Assembly: GCA_022841475.1 (NCBI GenBank)
Contig: JALHRJ010000006.1
Location: 62,001-126,000, forward strand
From: Cyclobacteriaceae bacterium
Lineage (GTDB): Bacteria; Bacteroidota; Bacteroidia; Cytophagales; Cyclobacteriaceae
Length of the DNA stretch: 64,000 bases
Reading direction: 5' to 3'
In this document: positions 27,101 to 36,128 of the stretch, piece after piece
Numbering within the stretch: position 1 is the first letter of the stretch
How the letters are laid out: every line of letters begins with the position of its first letter
Made by a program: the position numbers and the translations under genes
Notes under the pieces: generated by a model
Told to the model about the DNA's origin: nothing
What the model saw: the letters and a program-made list of their open reading frames with translations, nothing else
The model's database searches: none

Positions 27101-30100
27101 AGATCCGCCTGCCGCAGTAATTGAATAGGTTCCTACTGAACTGGTAACCGTTGCTGATGTGGCTGGTACCGGAACCACATCAATAACCGATGCATTCTCT
27201 CCATTTACAAAGCCTGAATAATTAATTACAAAAACCGGGTTTGATGCGCCATAAGTGCGACTCGTGTTGGCAACGGTGGCTGTAAGATTAGCTTTCGTAA
27301 CGGAAAGTGTGCCGGGTGTAAAGTTAAATACATAGTTGTTATCACTCCCTCCTGCTATGTTAATAGTGTATGTTCCGACCGGGCTCAATGCGCTAGCTGC
27401 CGTAGTTGCCAACGGTGCAGAATCAATTACTGCTGCCGTTTCCCCATTTACAAAACCAGCATAAGTAAATGTCAAAGCAGGATTAGTTGCACCATAGGTG
27501 CGTGTTTGATTTGTAGCCGTTACCGAAAGTGTTGCTTTGTTGATGGTCATGGTACCCGGTTGCAGGATAATTCCATAGTTAAGCGCTGAACCTCCACTAA
27601 GCGTAATCGGATACGTTCCCACGGCAGTGGTTTGATTGGCAGCTGTTGTAATCGAGGGCTGCGTGATCGATGTAGCGTTATCGCCATTTAAGAAACCTGT
27701 ATAAACGATGGTTAGGGTTGGATTGGTTTGGCCATACGTTTTTGTAAGGTCAGAGGCTTTTGCAATAAGGGGTGAGGTGTTGATCGTTAAGGTTCCATGC
27801 TGAAGTGTAAAATTGTAATTAATGGAGGCGCCTCCAGCAAGTGTTATCGGATAAGAGCCAACGTTGCTCAAACTGGTTGCCGTTGTCGTAACCGAAGGGC
27901 TCGTTACTTCGCTCTCCGTGTCACCATTTACAAAGCCAGAATAGCTGATTGTAAAGGTAGGATTAGCAAGACCATACGATCTGGATTTATCATCCGCGCG
28001 GGCGATCAGTGGTGCCTTTGTAATTGTGAGTGATCCGTTAACAAAATTGAACATGTAGTTATTATCCACTCCGCCAGCAGGAACAATTGGAAATACCCCT
28101 CCTGCATTATCCCCTGCAATAGCAGAACTCGTTGCCGTGGGCGGTGTGTCAAGTACACTTGCATTTTCACTGTTAACAAATCCGGTGTAATTGATGGTGA
28201 ACGTTGGATTACTTGATCCATACAATCGGCTTGCGCTAACAGCGGTAGCAGTAATTACCGCTTTGTTTACTGTGATTTGAACGTTACGGTTTACCGAATT
28301 GTAGTTGACTCCATCCGTTGGAATGAAGTTAACGGATAAGGTTTGATTAACTCCTGCATTCAGTAACGTGTTTATGGCGGGTGTATAAACGAATGTTCCC
28401 GGCACATTGGCAGTAGCATTTAGTTGGGTTGCACTCAATAGGGTTCCATAGGTGATCGCTGCCGGATTGTTCCAGGTGACAACAGGATTATCTTTATTGT
28501 TGACTGTAATCTGAACCTGTGTGCTGGGTACCGAATTGTAGTTGGCTGCATCAGTGGGCGTAAAAGTCACTGTTAACGTATAGGTTCCTACCGTAGCATA
28601 GGAAGTTCCTGCAGTTGGTGAATAAACAAAAGTACCAGGAACGTTAGCAGTTGCATTCAGTTGAGTGCTGGTAAGCACTTCATTTACCTTGATGGGAAGT
28701 GGTGTTGACCACGAAACCACCGGGGTGGCTTTCGTTACCGAGATCAAGGCTGTTCTTCCAAGGATCGAATTAAAATTAATGGCATCGGTCGGAACAAAAT
28801 TAAGCGACAGGATTTGATTGGTCCCAACATTTAATACAGTGCCGGAAGTGGGTGTGTAAGTGAAAACACCTGGAACGTTAGAGGTAGCGTTCAGTTGGGT
28901 TGCACTTAATGGAGTACCATAGATGATTGCTGCCGGATTAGCCCAGGTGATAACCGGGTTTGCTTTGTTCACAGTAATCAATCGCTGAACATCATTTACC
29001 GGATTGTAATTATTAGCATCGGTAGGTGTAAAATCGACTGACAAAACCTGATTAGGGCCAGCATTTAATAAGGTTCCAACCGTTGGGGTGTAAACAAAAA
29101 CTCCTGACACATTGGATGTCGCGTTTAATTGTGTAACACTCAAGGCTGTTCCATAGGTTATAGGCGCAGGCGTAGCCCAGGTAACTACTGGAGTTGCTTT
29201 ATTTACTGTGATTACTACCGTAGTTCCGTTAACCGAATTATAGTTGGTGGTGTTGGAAGGCGTAAAGTTTACGGTTAGTAACTGGTTCACTCCTGCGTTT
29301 AAAATTGTTCCCGCAGGGGGACTGTAAACAAACGTGCCTGGCACTGTGGCTGTAGCGTTTAGCTGCGTTGCACCCAATGCTGTTCCGTATGTGATGGCGG
29401 CTGGGTTTGACCACGAAACAATGGGTGTGGCTTTGTTAACGGTAATTAAAACAGTTGTTCCATTAACGCTATTATAGTTAACCGCATCAGTTGGAGTAAA
29501 ATTAACCGACAAGGACTGATTCATACCAGCGTTTAATATGGTGCCAAGTCCCGGAGCGTATACAAATGATCCCGGAACATTAGCCGTGGCGTTCAATTGA
29601 GTTGCGCTTAGGGCCGTGCCATAAGTAATTGGTGCAGGATTAGACCATGAAACAATCGGGGTGGCTTTATTTACAGTAATAATTACAGTTGTTCCATTTA
29701 CCGGATTGTAATTGCCACCATCCGTTGGTGTAAAATTTACCGATAAAACCTGTCCTACACCTGCATTTAAAATTGTTCCTGCAGCAGGAGTATAAGTCAG
29801 TGTTCCCGGCACGCTAGCCGTTGCATTGAGTTGTGTAGCGCTTAATGCTGTGCCATAGGTTATCGATAATGGATTGGACCACGTAATTACGGGATTGGCT
29901 TTATTAACCGTAATAAGTGTCGTTGTTCCATCAACAGTATTATAATTAGTTATATCACCAGGAATAAAATTGACAGACAGAACCTGATTTGGTCCTGCAT
30001 TTAAAATGGCACCGCTTGCGGGTGTGTAGATAAATGTTCCTGCAATGGTTGCTGTGGCATTTAACTGTGTAGCGCTAAGTGGTGTTCCATACATTATTGG

Positions 30101-33100
30101 CGCTGGGTTCGTCCACGTAACAACGGGAGTTGCTTTTGTGATGGTTAAGGTGGCATTTACATAATTGAAAAGATAATTATTATCTGTGCCGCCCGATACG
30201 GTAATTGGATAGTTTCCTACAGAGCTTGAAAGGATAGCTGTGGTAGTTGAGGTTGGAGGTACATCGAGCACCGCTGCTGTCTCTCCGTTTACGAAACCCG
30301 AATAGGTGATTGGAAAAGCAGGATTAGCTACACCATAAACCCTGCTCGCATTGAAGACTGTAGCTGTAATGGTTGCTTTGGTAATTGTCAGGATGCCAGG
30401 GGTGTAAGTAAAATTGTAGTTGTTATCCGATCCTCCTGTAACCGTAATGGCATAAGGACCTGCCGGGCTCGTTAAAGTGGCAACAGATGAAGCTGTAGGA
30501 GTGGCATCCAATACTGTGGAGGTCTCCCCATTCAAAAATCCAGCATAGGTAATTGTAAATGTTGGATTCGGAGAACCATACACACGGCTGGCATCAACGG
30601 CAATAGCAGTAACGGTCGCTTTTGTTATAGAAATTGTTCCGGGTGTATACACAAAATTATAGTTGTTATCCAAACCTCCGGAAGGAACAACAGGATACGA
30701 TCCCACCGGGGTGGTTGCATTTACTGCGGACGTTGCCGTGGGCTCGGAATCTATCACGGCAGCCGTTTCACCATTCAAGAAACCTGAATAACTAATAGTA
30801 AATGACGGATTGGCTGCACCATAAGCACGACTTTGATTATTGGCAATTACTGTTAGGGTTGCTTTGGTAACTTCAATGACCGCGTTTGTGCCATTCACCA
30901 CATTGTAGTTTGTCAAATCTGTTGGAGTAAAGTTAGCCGTCAGTAACTGACCTGCTCCTACATTTAAGATTGCTCCAACTGCCGGTGTATAAATAAATGT
31001 TCCTGCAACTGTTGCTGTAGCATTTAACTGAGTCGTACTAAGGGGTGTGCCATACGTTATTGCTGATGGATTGGACCATGAAACAATAGGTGTAGCTTTT
31101 GTGATTGTTAGTGTTGCATTAACGTAATTGAAAAGGTAGTTATTATCAGAGCCACCCGATACCGTGATTGGATAAGATCCTACAGGACTTGTAAGTATTG
31201 CGGTTGTTACAACTGATGGAGTTACATCCAGCACGGTTACTGTCTCGCCATTTACAAATCCCGTATAAGAGATTGGAAAAACCGGATTGGCTACACCATA
31301 CACACGACTTGCATTGGCCACCGAAGCCGTAACCGTAGCTTTCGTGATTGTCAGTGTTCCTGAGGTATATAAAAAATTGTAATTGTCATCCGATCCACCG
31401 GCTACTGTAATGGCATAAGTACCTACCGGGCTAGCCAATCCGGCAACAGAAGAAACCATAGGCGCAACATCCAATACGGCAGCCGTCTCGCCATTCAACA
31501 GGCCTGTGTAGGTAATAGTAAATACCGGATTCGCAGAACCATACACTCGACTGGCATCAACCGCCATGGCAGTTACGGTCGCCTTTGTGATAGCAATCGT
31601 TCCGGAAGTATAAACAAAATCATAATTATTATCAGAGCCTCCGGAAACAGTAATGGGATATGTTCCTACCGGAGTAGTACCGACCACTGCGGATGTTGCA
31701 AGGGGTGCAGACTCAATCACAGATGAAGTCTCGCCATTTAAAAATCCGGAATAACTTACTGTAAAAACCGGGTTAGCGGCTCCATAGGTGCGACTTTGAT
31801 TATTAGCAATCACACTGAGTGTGGCCTTTGTAATTGTCAAGGTTCCAGAAACATAAGTAAAATCATAGTTATCATCTACACCACCTGCAACCGTGATTGA
31901 ATAGGATCCTGCATTGCTGATTAAATCAGCACTCGTTGAAGCCGTAGGCAATGTATTTAGCACGGTGACCGTTTCACTATTCACAAAACCTGAATAATTT
32001 ATCGTCAACACGGGATTTGTTGATCCATAGGTTCTTGATTGATTGTTGGCCGTGGCAACAATTAATGCTTTCGTGATTGTAAGTGTACCAGCGACATAAG
32101 TAAAATCGTAATTATTGTCGATGCCGCCTCCGGCCACGATTGGATATGCGCCAACCGGGGAAGTAGATATCGCTGTTGATGATCCGGACGGTGGTGTATC
32201 CAATACAGACACAGTTTCGCTATTTACAAAACCCGAATAGCTTACACTAAAAACCGGATTGACAGCTCCATAGGTTCGACTCTGATTATTGGCTGTAACC
32301 GTAAGCATTGCCTTGTTGATGGTAAGTGTACCGGCTGTATTGACGATGTCATAATTTTCATCCAAACCACCGGTCAGTAAAATCGGAACTGAACCAACAG
32401 GCGTGGTAGTCACTGCTGTTGAAGATGCTGTAGGTAAGGAATTTATTACGGCAATGGTTTCTCCATTGACAAACCCCGTATAGGTTATCGTAAATACTGG
32501 ATTGGCGGCACCATATAAACGGATTTTGTTTTCAGCTGTAGCGGTTAGCGTTGCTTTATTTACTGAGATTAACTGGGAAGTATTTACAGATTCGTAATTG
32601 TTTGCATCTGACGGTATGAAATTCAAAGACAAAGTCTGGCTTACACCAGCATTCAGCAATGTTCCTGCTACAGGTGAATAATTATAAGACCCTGATACCG
32701 AAGCTGAGGCATTTAATTGCGTACCACTTAATAAGGTTCCATAGGTGATCGCTGCCGGAGGCGACCAGGTAACAACAGGCGTTGCCTTTGTGATCGTCAG
32801 GACGCCATCCACGGTAGAAATATTGTAGTTATTATCCGATGCTATGGAAAGCGTAATGGCGTAGGGCCCAACCGGACTGCTATTATCAGCTATCGATGAG
32901 GCTGTAGGCGGAGTATCCAAATCTGATGCATCATCCCCATTTACAAATCCCGAATAGACAATTGTGAAAACCGGATTCGTTGTGTTGTACACCCTGGTTT
33001 TATTTTCGGCAGTTGCGGTGAGGTTCGCTTTAGTGACTGTAATCAGTACCGAAGTAACGGGTACTGAATTGTAATTATCCGGGTCGCCAGGTACAAAACC

Positions 33101-34708
33101 CACGGATAAGGTTTGTCCAACACCAGCATTCAATACAGTTCCAGCCGGTTGCTGATAAGTAAACGTACCAGGAACATTTGCTGAAGCATTCAATTGCGTG
33201 GCGCCAAGCGGTGTGCCATAAACTATGGTCGCAGGATTTGCCCACGTTATGACCGGAGTTGCTTTTGAAATGGTAAGCGTGCCGTTGACATTCGTAATCG
33301 CATAGTTATTGTCAGATCCACCCGTTAACGTAATCGGATACGATCCAACCGAACTATTAGTAATAGCCGTAGTCGATGCGGTAGGTTGCACAGTTAAGAC
33401 TGATGCATCATCTCCTGTAATAAAACCTGAATAGCTAATCGTTAATGCGGGATTTGCTTCACCATACACTTTGGATTTATTATCTGCTGTTGCCGTGAGT
33501 GACGCTTGATTAACAGTGATTGAAACGGTAGTACCGAGTACACTTTCGTAATTGGTTCCATCGCTTGGTATGAAGTCAGCAATCAATGCTTGATTAATTC
33601 CAGCATTCAATACTGTGCTAACCGGAGGATTAAAGGTGAATGAACCTGCAACGGGTGTTGATGCATTCAGTTGGGTGGCACTTAAGGGGGTTCCATAAAC
33701 AATTGGTGCCGGATCATTCCAGGTAATTACTGGAGTCGCTTTGTTTATTGTTAATGTGCCATTTATATAAGAGAACGAATAATTGGCATCTGATCCACCG
33801 GCTGGGATGATGTCATAAAACCCAACAGAACTGGAAGCATTTGCTGACGTGGAACCACCCGGAAGGTCATCCAACACGGATAAAGTTTCACCCAGTACAA
33901 ATCCAGCATAGAGAAATGTAAATTCAGGATTCGCTTGGCCATATAATCTCGTCTTATTTTCGGCTGTCACAGTAAGAGAAGCTTTGTTAACTGTCAGTAA
34001 TTGCAATTCATTCGAAGCAGGGTTGTAGGTTGCATTACCTGCCTGCGATGCTGTAATGGTTGTGGAACCTGCTCCCACGATTGTTACCGTAGAACCGCTG
34101 ATCGTTGCCACGAGGGGATCACTACTTATATAACTAACCGACAGACCTGAAGAGGCTGATGCGCCAAGCGAAAAGCTTGTCTCACCATAAGTTTTATCGG
34201 CAAGTGCGCTAAAGTTTATTGTTTGATCGAGCTTGATCCCCTCACCTACCAGGTTGATAATAAAGGGAGTGTCGGGATCATCAGTTGCAATTTGAATAGC
34301 TGCATTTCTGGTACCGCTCAGGGTTGGTACAAATGAGATGGTAAAACTGGTTGTAGCTGAAGGTACCAGCAGTGTGCTTAGTCCTGTGGTGTTCAAATCA
34401 AAATCTGTACTATGGGCTCCGGTTAGTGTTACACCCGTAATATTTAGGTCTTCCGGAGAACCTATGTTTTCTAAGGTTACCGTTATAGCCGATGAGGTGG
34501 CCAACAAATTGACATTACCAAAGTTTTGACTTGCACCACTAGAAACGGGAGTTCCTGCAATGCTAACCTGCAAATCCTGGGTAAATAATTCCCCATTTCT
34601 CCGGGTTTCGGCATTGACTTCAGCAAAAAGCGAAGCCCCGGGTAACTGAATAAGCACCAAACTCAGGAAAACCCTGAAATATATGGATAGACTAAAGGTA
34701 GACATCAC
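24140..34708 (-). CDS. Giant MBG/Ig-like repeat adhesin with gliding-motility (type B) T9SS sorting domain
   Basis: This 3522-residue protein has a signal peptide (residues 1-29). A choice-of-anchor/HYDIN-like Ig domain follows (about 45-158), then one Ig-like unit (160-240). Residues 241-3183 hold 37 tandem domains of two types. Twenty are MBG domains (~81 residues, pattern YGxxNPxFTxxYxGFVNGE...DNNYxFxYxxGTLTI). Seventeen are 77-79-residue domains (PVITWxNPAAITYGTxLSATQLNA...LNAGxNQxLSVNFxPTD). A cadherin-like segment covers 3184-3430. The last ~90 residues (SFTPNGDNVNDFW, VFDRNGRLVY, GTYLYTIYLNDGKRKYQGDV) are the type B sorting domain. It is probably a stalk-like surface adhesin. It overlaps the PorP/SprF gene by 4 bases. 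Confidence 0.92.
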   Translation of the reverse strand: MMSTFSLSIYFRVFLSLVLIQLPGASLFAEVNAETRRNGELFTQDLQVSIAGTPVSSGASQNFGNVNLLATSSAITVTLENIGSPEDLNITGVTLTGAHSTDFDLNTTGLSTLLVPSATTSFTISFVPTLSGTRNAAIQIATDDPDTPFIINLVGEGIKLDQTINFSALADKTYGETSFSLGASASSGLSVSYISSDPLVATISGSTVTIVGAGSTTITASQAGNATYNPASNELQLLTVNKASLTVTAENKTRLYGQANPEFTFLYAGFVLGETLSVLDDLPGGSTSANASSSVGFYDIIPAGGSDANYSFSYINGTLTINKATPVITWNDPAPIVYGTPLSATQLNASTPVAGSFTFNPPVSTVLNAGINQALIADFIPSDGTNYESVLGTTVSITVNQASLTATADNKSKVYGEANPALTISYSGFITGDDASVLTVQPTASTTAITNSSVGSYPITLTGGSDNNYAITNVNGTLTISKATPVITWANPATIVYGTPLGATQLNASANVPGTFTYQQPAGTVLNAGVGQTLSVGFVPGDPDNYNSVPVTSVLITVTKANLTATAENKTRVYNTTNPVFTIVYSGFVNGDDASDLDTPPTASSIADNSSPVGPYAITLSIASDNNYNISTVDGVLTITKATPVVTWSPPAAITYGTLLSGTQLNASASVSGSYNYSPVAGTLLNAGVSQTLSLNFIPSDANNYESVNTSQLISVNKATLTATAENKIRLYGAANPVFTITYTGFVNGETIAVINSLPTASSTAVTTTPVGSVPILLTGGLDENYDIVNTAGTLTINKAMLTVTANNQSRTYGAVNPVFSVSYSGFVNSETVSVLDTPPSGSSTAISTSPVGAYPIVAGGGIDNNYDFTYVAGTLTITKALIVATANNQSRTYGSTNPVLTINYSGFVNSETVTVLNTLPTASTSADLISNAGSYSITVAGGVDDNYDFTYVSGTLTITKATLSVIANNQSRTYGAANPVFTVSYSGFLNGETSSVIESAPLATSAVVGTTPVGTYPITVSGGSDNNYDFVYTSGTIAITKATVTAMAVDASRVYGSANPVFTITYTGLLNGETAAVLDVAPMVSSVAGLASPVGTYAITVAGGSDDNYNFLYTSGTLTITKATVTASVANASRVYGVANPVFPISYTGFVNGETVTVLDVTPSVVTTAILTSPVGSYPITVSGGSDNNYLFNYVNATLTITKATPIVSWSNPSAITYGTPLSTTQLNATATVAGTFIYTPAVGAILNVGAGQLLTANFTPTDLTNYNVVNGTNAVIEVTKATLTVIANNQSRAYGAANPSFTISYSGFLNGETAAVIDSEPTATSAVNATTPVGSYPVVPSGGLDNNYNFVYTPGTISITKATVTAIAVDASRVYGSPNPTFTITYAGFLNGETSTVLDATPTASSVATLTSPAGPYAITVTGGSDNNYNFTYTPGILTITKATITATVFNASRVYGVANPAFPITYSGFVNGETAAVLDVPPTSTTTAILSSSVGNYPITVSGGTDNNYLFNYVNATLTITKATPVVTWTNPAPIMYGTPLSATQLNATATIAGTFIYTPASGAILNAGPNQVLSVNFIPGDITNYNTVDGTTTLITVNKANPVITWSNPLSITYGTALSATQLNATASVPGTLTYTPAAGTILNAGVGQVLSVNFTPTDGGNYNPVNGTTVIITVNKATPIVSWSNPAPITYGTALSATQLNATANVPGSFVYAPGLGTILNAGMNQSLSVNFTPTDAVNYNSVNGTTVLITVNKATPIVSWSNPAAITYGTALGATQLNATATVPGTFVYSPPAGTILNAGVNQLLTVNFTPSNTTNYNSVNGTTVVITVNKATPVVTWATPAPITYGTALSVTQLNATSNVSGVFVYTPTVGTLLNAGPNQVLSVDFTPTDANNYNPVNDVQRLITVNKANPVITWANPAAIIYGTPLSATQLNATSNVPGVFTYTPTSGTVLNVGTNQILSLNFVPTDAINFNSILGRTALISVTKATPVVSWSTPLPIKVNEVLTSTQLNATANVPGTFVYSPTAGTSYATVGTYTLTVTFTPTDAANYNSVPSTQVQITVNNKDNPVVTWNNPAAITYGTLLSATQLNATANVPGTFVYTPAINTLLNAGVNQTLSVNFIPTDGVNYNSVNRNVQITVNKAVITATAVSASRLYGSSNPTFTINYTGFVNSENASVLDTPPTATSSAIAGDNAGGVFPIVPAGGVDNNYMFNFVNGSLTITKAPLIARADDKSRSYGLANPTFTISYSGFVNGDTESEVTSPSVTTTATSLSNVGSYPITLAGGASINYNFTLQHGTLTINTSPLIAKASDLTKTYGQTNPTLTIVYTGFLNGDNATSITQPSITTAANQTTAVGTYPITLSGGSALNYGIILQPGTMTINKATLSVTATNQTRTYGATNPALTFTYAGFVNGETAAVIDSAPLATTAASALSPVGTYTINIAGGSDNNYVFNFTPGTLSVTKANLTATVANTSRTYGASNPVFVINYSGFVNGENASVIDVVPVPATSATVTSSVGTYSITAAGGSDNNYSFTYVAGTLTISKATLTATAANATRSYGSPNPAFVISYTGFLNGESASVIDTPPTATTTAIVASPIGTYPITVSGGLDNNYSFSYLNGILTIIKATPVITWNNPAAITYGTPLSGTQLNASASVAGTFTYLPASGTILNAGANQVLSANFVPTDGTNYNSVAGTTVLITVNKATPTVTWTTPTAITYGTTLTAAQLNATASVPGTFSYTPPAGTILNAGPNQILSVNFTPTNVNFNSVEGTTVQITVNKATPVINWATPAAITYGTALSSTQLNASSTVPGTYTYTPAAGTILNAGANQNLSVNFVPTNTANYNAVNGTTTQITVNKATPIINWPTPAQIIFGTALSSTQLNATANTAGTFVYTPASGTILNVGTNQILSVNFTPTNSANFNSVLGTTVLISVVKSFPVITWSNPAAISYGTPLGSTQLNATANVPGTFTYTPALGEILNAGVNQSLSVDFTPTNTLDYGSVNGTTVLINVNKINLTATANDLSRTYGAANPALTINYTGFVNGEIETSLDTAPVAITTADVASTAGGYPITVSGGNDNNYNFSYVSGSLTITKATLTATANDQTRLLGTPNPLLTISYSGFLNADDESDLDVTPQATTTATTSSPVGGYPITVVGGSDNNYNFTYVPGTLTVTPNFPPVITSFNIETQEDIQFNFSYSTFTDNFTSFSGSPIVYIKIVSQPTNGVLFWKGTAVAVGAEIMVENGSIQNFFYLPNTNFNGTDLFRWNAFEGTFLAAQEATLSIRITKVNDAPVLSNIETTPILYSLGDPAIPITTTTVINDVDDNFIYSAKISITENFTTGDLLSPGTGVSLAITSSFNATTGELELTGRDTRANYELALAKVLFSSPVTGDATVSDKRVSIIVKDSVDNSNVISRIVSITEVFPELSIVNSFTPNGDNVNDFWDFVNLEFYSNINISVFDRNGRLVYNCKTKDCKWDGRFNGMELPAGTYLYTIYLNDGKRKYQGDVTILR
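29906..30868 (-). repeat. Higher-order repeat, copy B (M-M-M-W block)
   Basis: This is the second copy of the 321-codon block, directly adjoining copy A (residues 1281-1601). Its matching unit signatures are ANNQSR, VDASRVYGS, FNASRVYGVANP...LFNYVNATLTI and TATIAGTFIYTPASGAILN. Confidence 0.8.
30869..31831 (-). repeat. Higher-order repeat, copy A (M-M-M-W block)
   Basis: The four successive domains at residues 960-1280 match residues 1281-1601 unit by unit: ANNQSR, then VDASRVYGS, then ANASRVYGVANP...LFNYVNATLTI, then TATVAGTFIYTPAVGAILN. Both blocks are exactly 321 codons. Base-level divergence is clear, so the duplication is not recent. Confidence 0.8.
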
Positions 34709-34864
34709 AAAGCCACGGAATAGACAAAAACCTTAAAAATTAAAATTTAATGACCTGATTAAAGACCGACTTGATCAAAAATTCGGCAAAACAAACCCTC
34801 TGCAAATCAGTCGCCACCCCGTAAGTTTTACATTTAAAATTTAACAATAATTGAACCGAACCCA

Positions 34865-34872
34865 CAAAGTTA
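34865..34872 (-). promoter_or_regulatory. Candidate -7 element for the giant adhesin operon
   Basis: The minus strand reads TAACTTTG, a full match to the Bacteroidota TAnnTTTG motif. It would give a leader of about 150 bases before the ATG at 34708. No clear -33 element is seen. Confidence 0.4.
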
Positions 34873-34949
34873 GCATAAAGAACCTGAGTTTATCCGCCCA
34901 GAATTCTAAATGTAACTCGTAGTTTCGCCCTCTAAACGATTGAAAAACC

Positions 34950-36125
34950 GTGATTAGTTTAAGTTTATATATTTTTTGGATTGGGGTGATTCTGGTAGTC
35001 TATACCTATGTAGGATATGGGTTGATTATTTACATTTTTTCTAAGGTTTGGGGCAAGTATGGAATTGCTGATTATCAGGCAGATGATAAACTTCCAGAAA
35101 TAACGCTTCTGATTGCCGCATACAACGAAGAGAGATTTATATCCGAAAAAATAAACAACTCTCTTAGTTTAAACTATCCAGTAGAAAAATTGAACATCTG
35201 GGTTGTTGCCGATGGATCGACAGACAAGACACTCGAAATTGCCCAACGTTTTCCCACCATCAAAGTTTTCCACGAACCCGAAAGAAAAGGTAAAATCCAT
35301 GCTGTGAATCGGGTGATGAAATTTGTTAAAACCTCGATCACCATTTTTTCTGATGCCAATACCGACCTGAATCCGGATGCAATAAAAAATATTGTGCGTC
35401 ACTTTCAGGACAAAAACGTGGGTGGCGTAGCAGGAGAAAAAAGAATTGCTGTTAATAAAGAGGATAATGCTTCTGGTTCCGGAGAAGGACTTTACTGGAA
35501 ATATGAGTCCACACTAAAAACGCTTGATTCCAATCTGTCGACTGCCATTGGGGCAGCGGGTGAACTGTTTGCCTTGCGCACTGAATTATATCATGAACCA
35601 GCACCCGATACCATCATAGAAGATTTTGTAACCTCCATGAAGATCGTTGCCCAAGGATATCGGTTTGTCTATGAGCCTGAAGCCTACGCGCTCGAAACAG
35701 CCTCAGCCACACTAAAAGATGAATGGAAAAGAAAAGTGCGTATTTCTGCTGGCGGAATCCAGGCTATTCTCAGACTTCCTGAACTTTTGAATCCATTTCG
35801 CTATGGATTGATTAGCTGGCAATACCTCTCGCACCGGGTGTTGCGCTGGACTCTTGCTCCCTTGGCTTTACCCTTGATCCTGATTTCAAATTATTTTCTT
35901 TTCAACGAATCATTTCTCTACCAGATTACCTTTTATTGCCAGATTTTCTTTTACGCGATTGCACTGGCAGGACATTTTTTGCGTGACAAAAAAATTTCTG
36001 TTAAAGGGTTTTTTGTCCCTTATTATTTTTCCATGATGAACCTGTCCGTCTTTGCGGGGATTGGTCGCTTATTGCGTAAACAGCAATCTGTAATTTGGGA
36101 AAAGTCTGAACGAGCCCTATCCTAG
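34950..36125 (+). CDS. Membrane glycosyltransferase family 2
   Basis: This 391-residue protein has an N-terminal membrane helix (residues 4-30), then a GT-A domain: LLIAAYNEERFI (nucleotide site), WVVADGSTDKT, FSDANTDLNPDAI (DxN/DxD metal site), IIEDF and a GT2 KRKVRISAGGIQ segment. Two or three C-terminal membrane helices follow (about 300-370). This layout is that of processive or lipid-linked GT2 enzymes such as hyaluronan/PNAG-type synthases and glucosaminyltransferases. It stands alone, divergent from the adhesin operon, and its stop is 3 bases from the convergent FKBP gene. The product polymer or lipid is unknown. Confidence 0.85.
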   Translation: MISLSLYIFWIGVILVVYTYVGYGLIIYIFSKVWGKYGIADYQADDKLPEITLLIAAYNEERFISEKINNSLSLNYPVEKLNIWVVADGSTDKTLEIAQRFPTIKVFHEPERKGKIHAVNRVMKFVKTSITIFSDANTDLNPDAIKNIVRHFQDKNVGGVAGEKRIAVNKEDNASGSGEGLYWKYESTLKTLDSNLSTAIGAAGELFALRTELYHEPAPDTIIEDFVTSMKIVAQGYRFVYEPEAYALETASATLKDEWKRKVRISAGGIQAILRLPELLNPFRYGLISWQYLSHRVLRWTLAPLALPLILISNYFLFNESFLYQITFYCQIFFYAIALAGHFLRDKKISVKGFFVPYYFSMMNLSVFAGIGRLLRKQQSVIWEKSERALS

Positions 36126-36128
36126 GTA

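Larger units (their letters stand above)
25160..33988 (-). repeat. 37-unit tandem domain array (20 MBG, 17 ITW-type units)
   Basis: The array covers 8829 bases, exactly 2943 codons. The order from the N-terminus, with M for MBG and W for the PVITW type, is: M W M W M W, six M, W, three M, eight W, six M, five W, two M. Units vary in sequence but keep length within 2-3 residues. One W unit (residues 1992-2070) has lost the YGT motif. Two M units (2230-2309 and 2310-2389) form a subtype with SINY/ALNY in place of DNNY. Confidence 0.9.

Noticed and set aside
25160-33988. Regular ~235-245-base periodicity that might suggest a CRISPR or satellite array
   Set aside because: The period equals one protein domain, the frame is open throughout, and the units differ at many synonymous and non-synonymous sites. 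It is a coding domain array.
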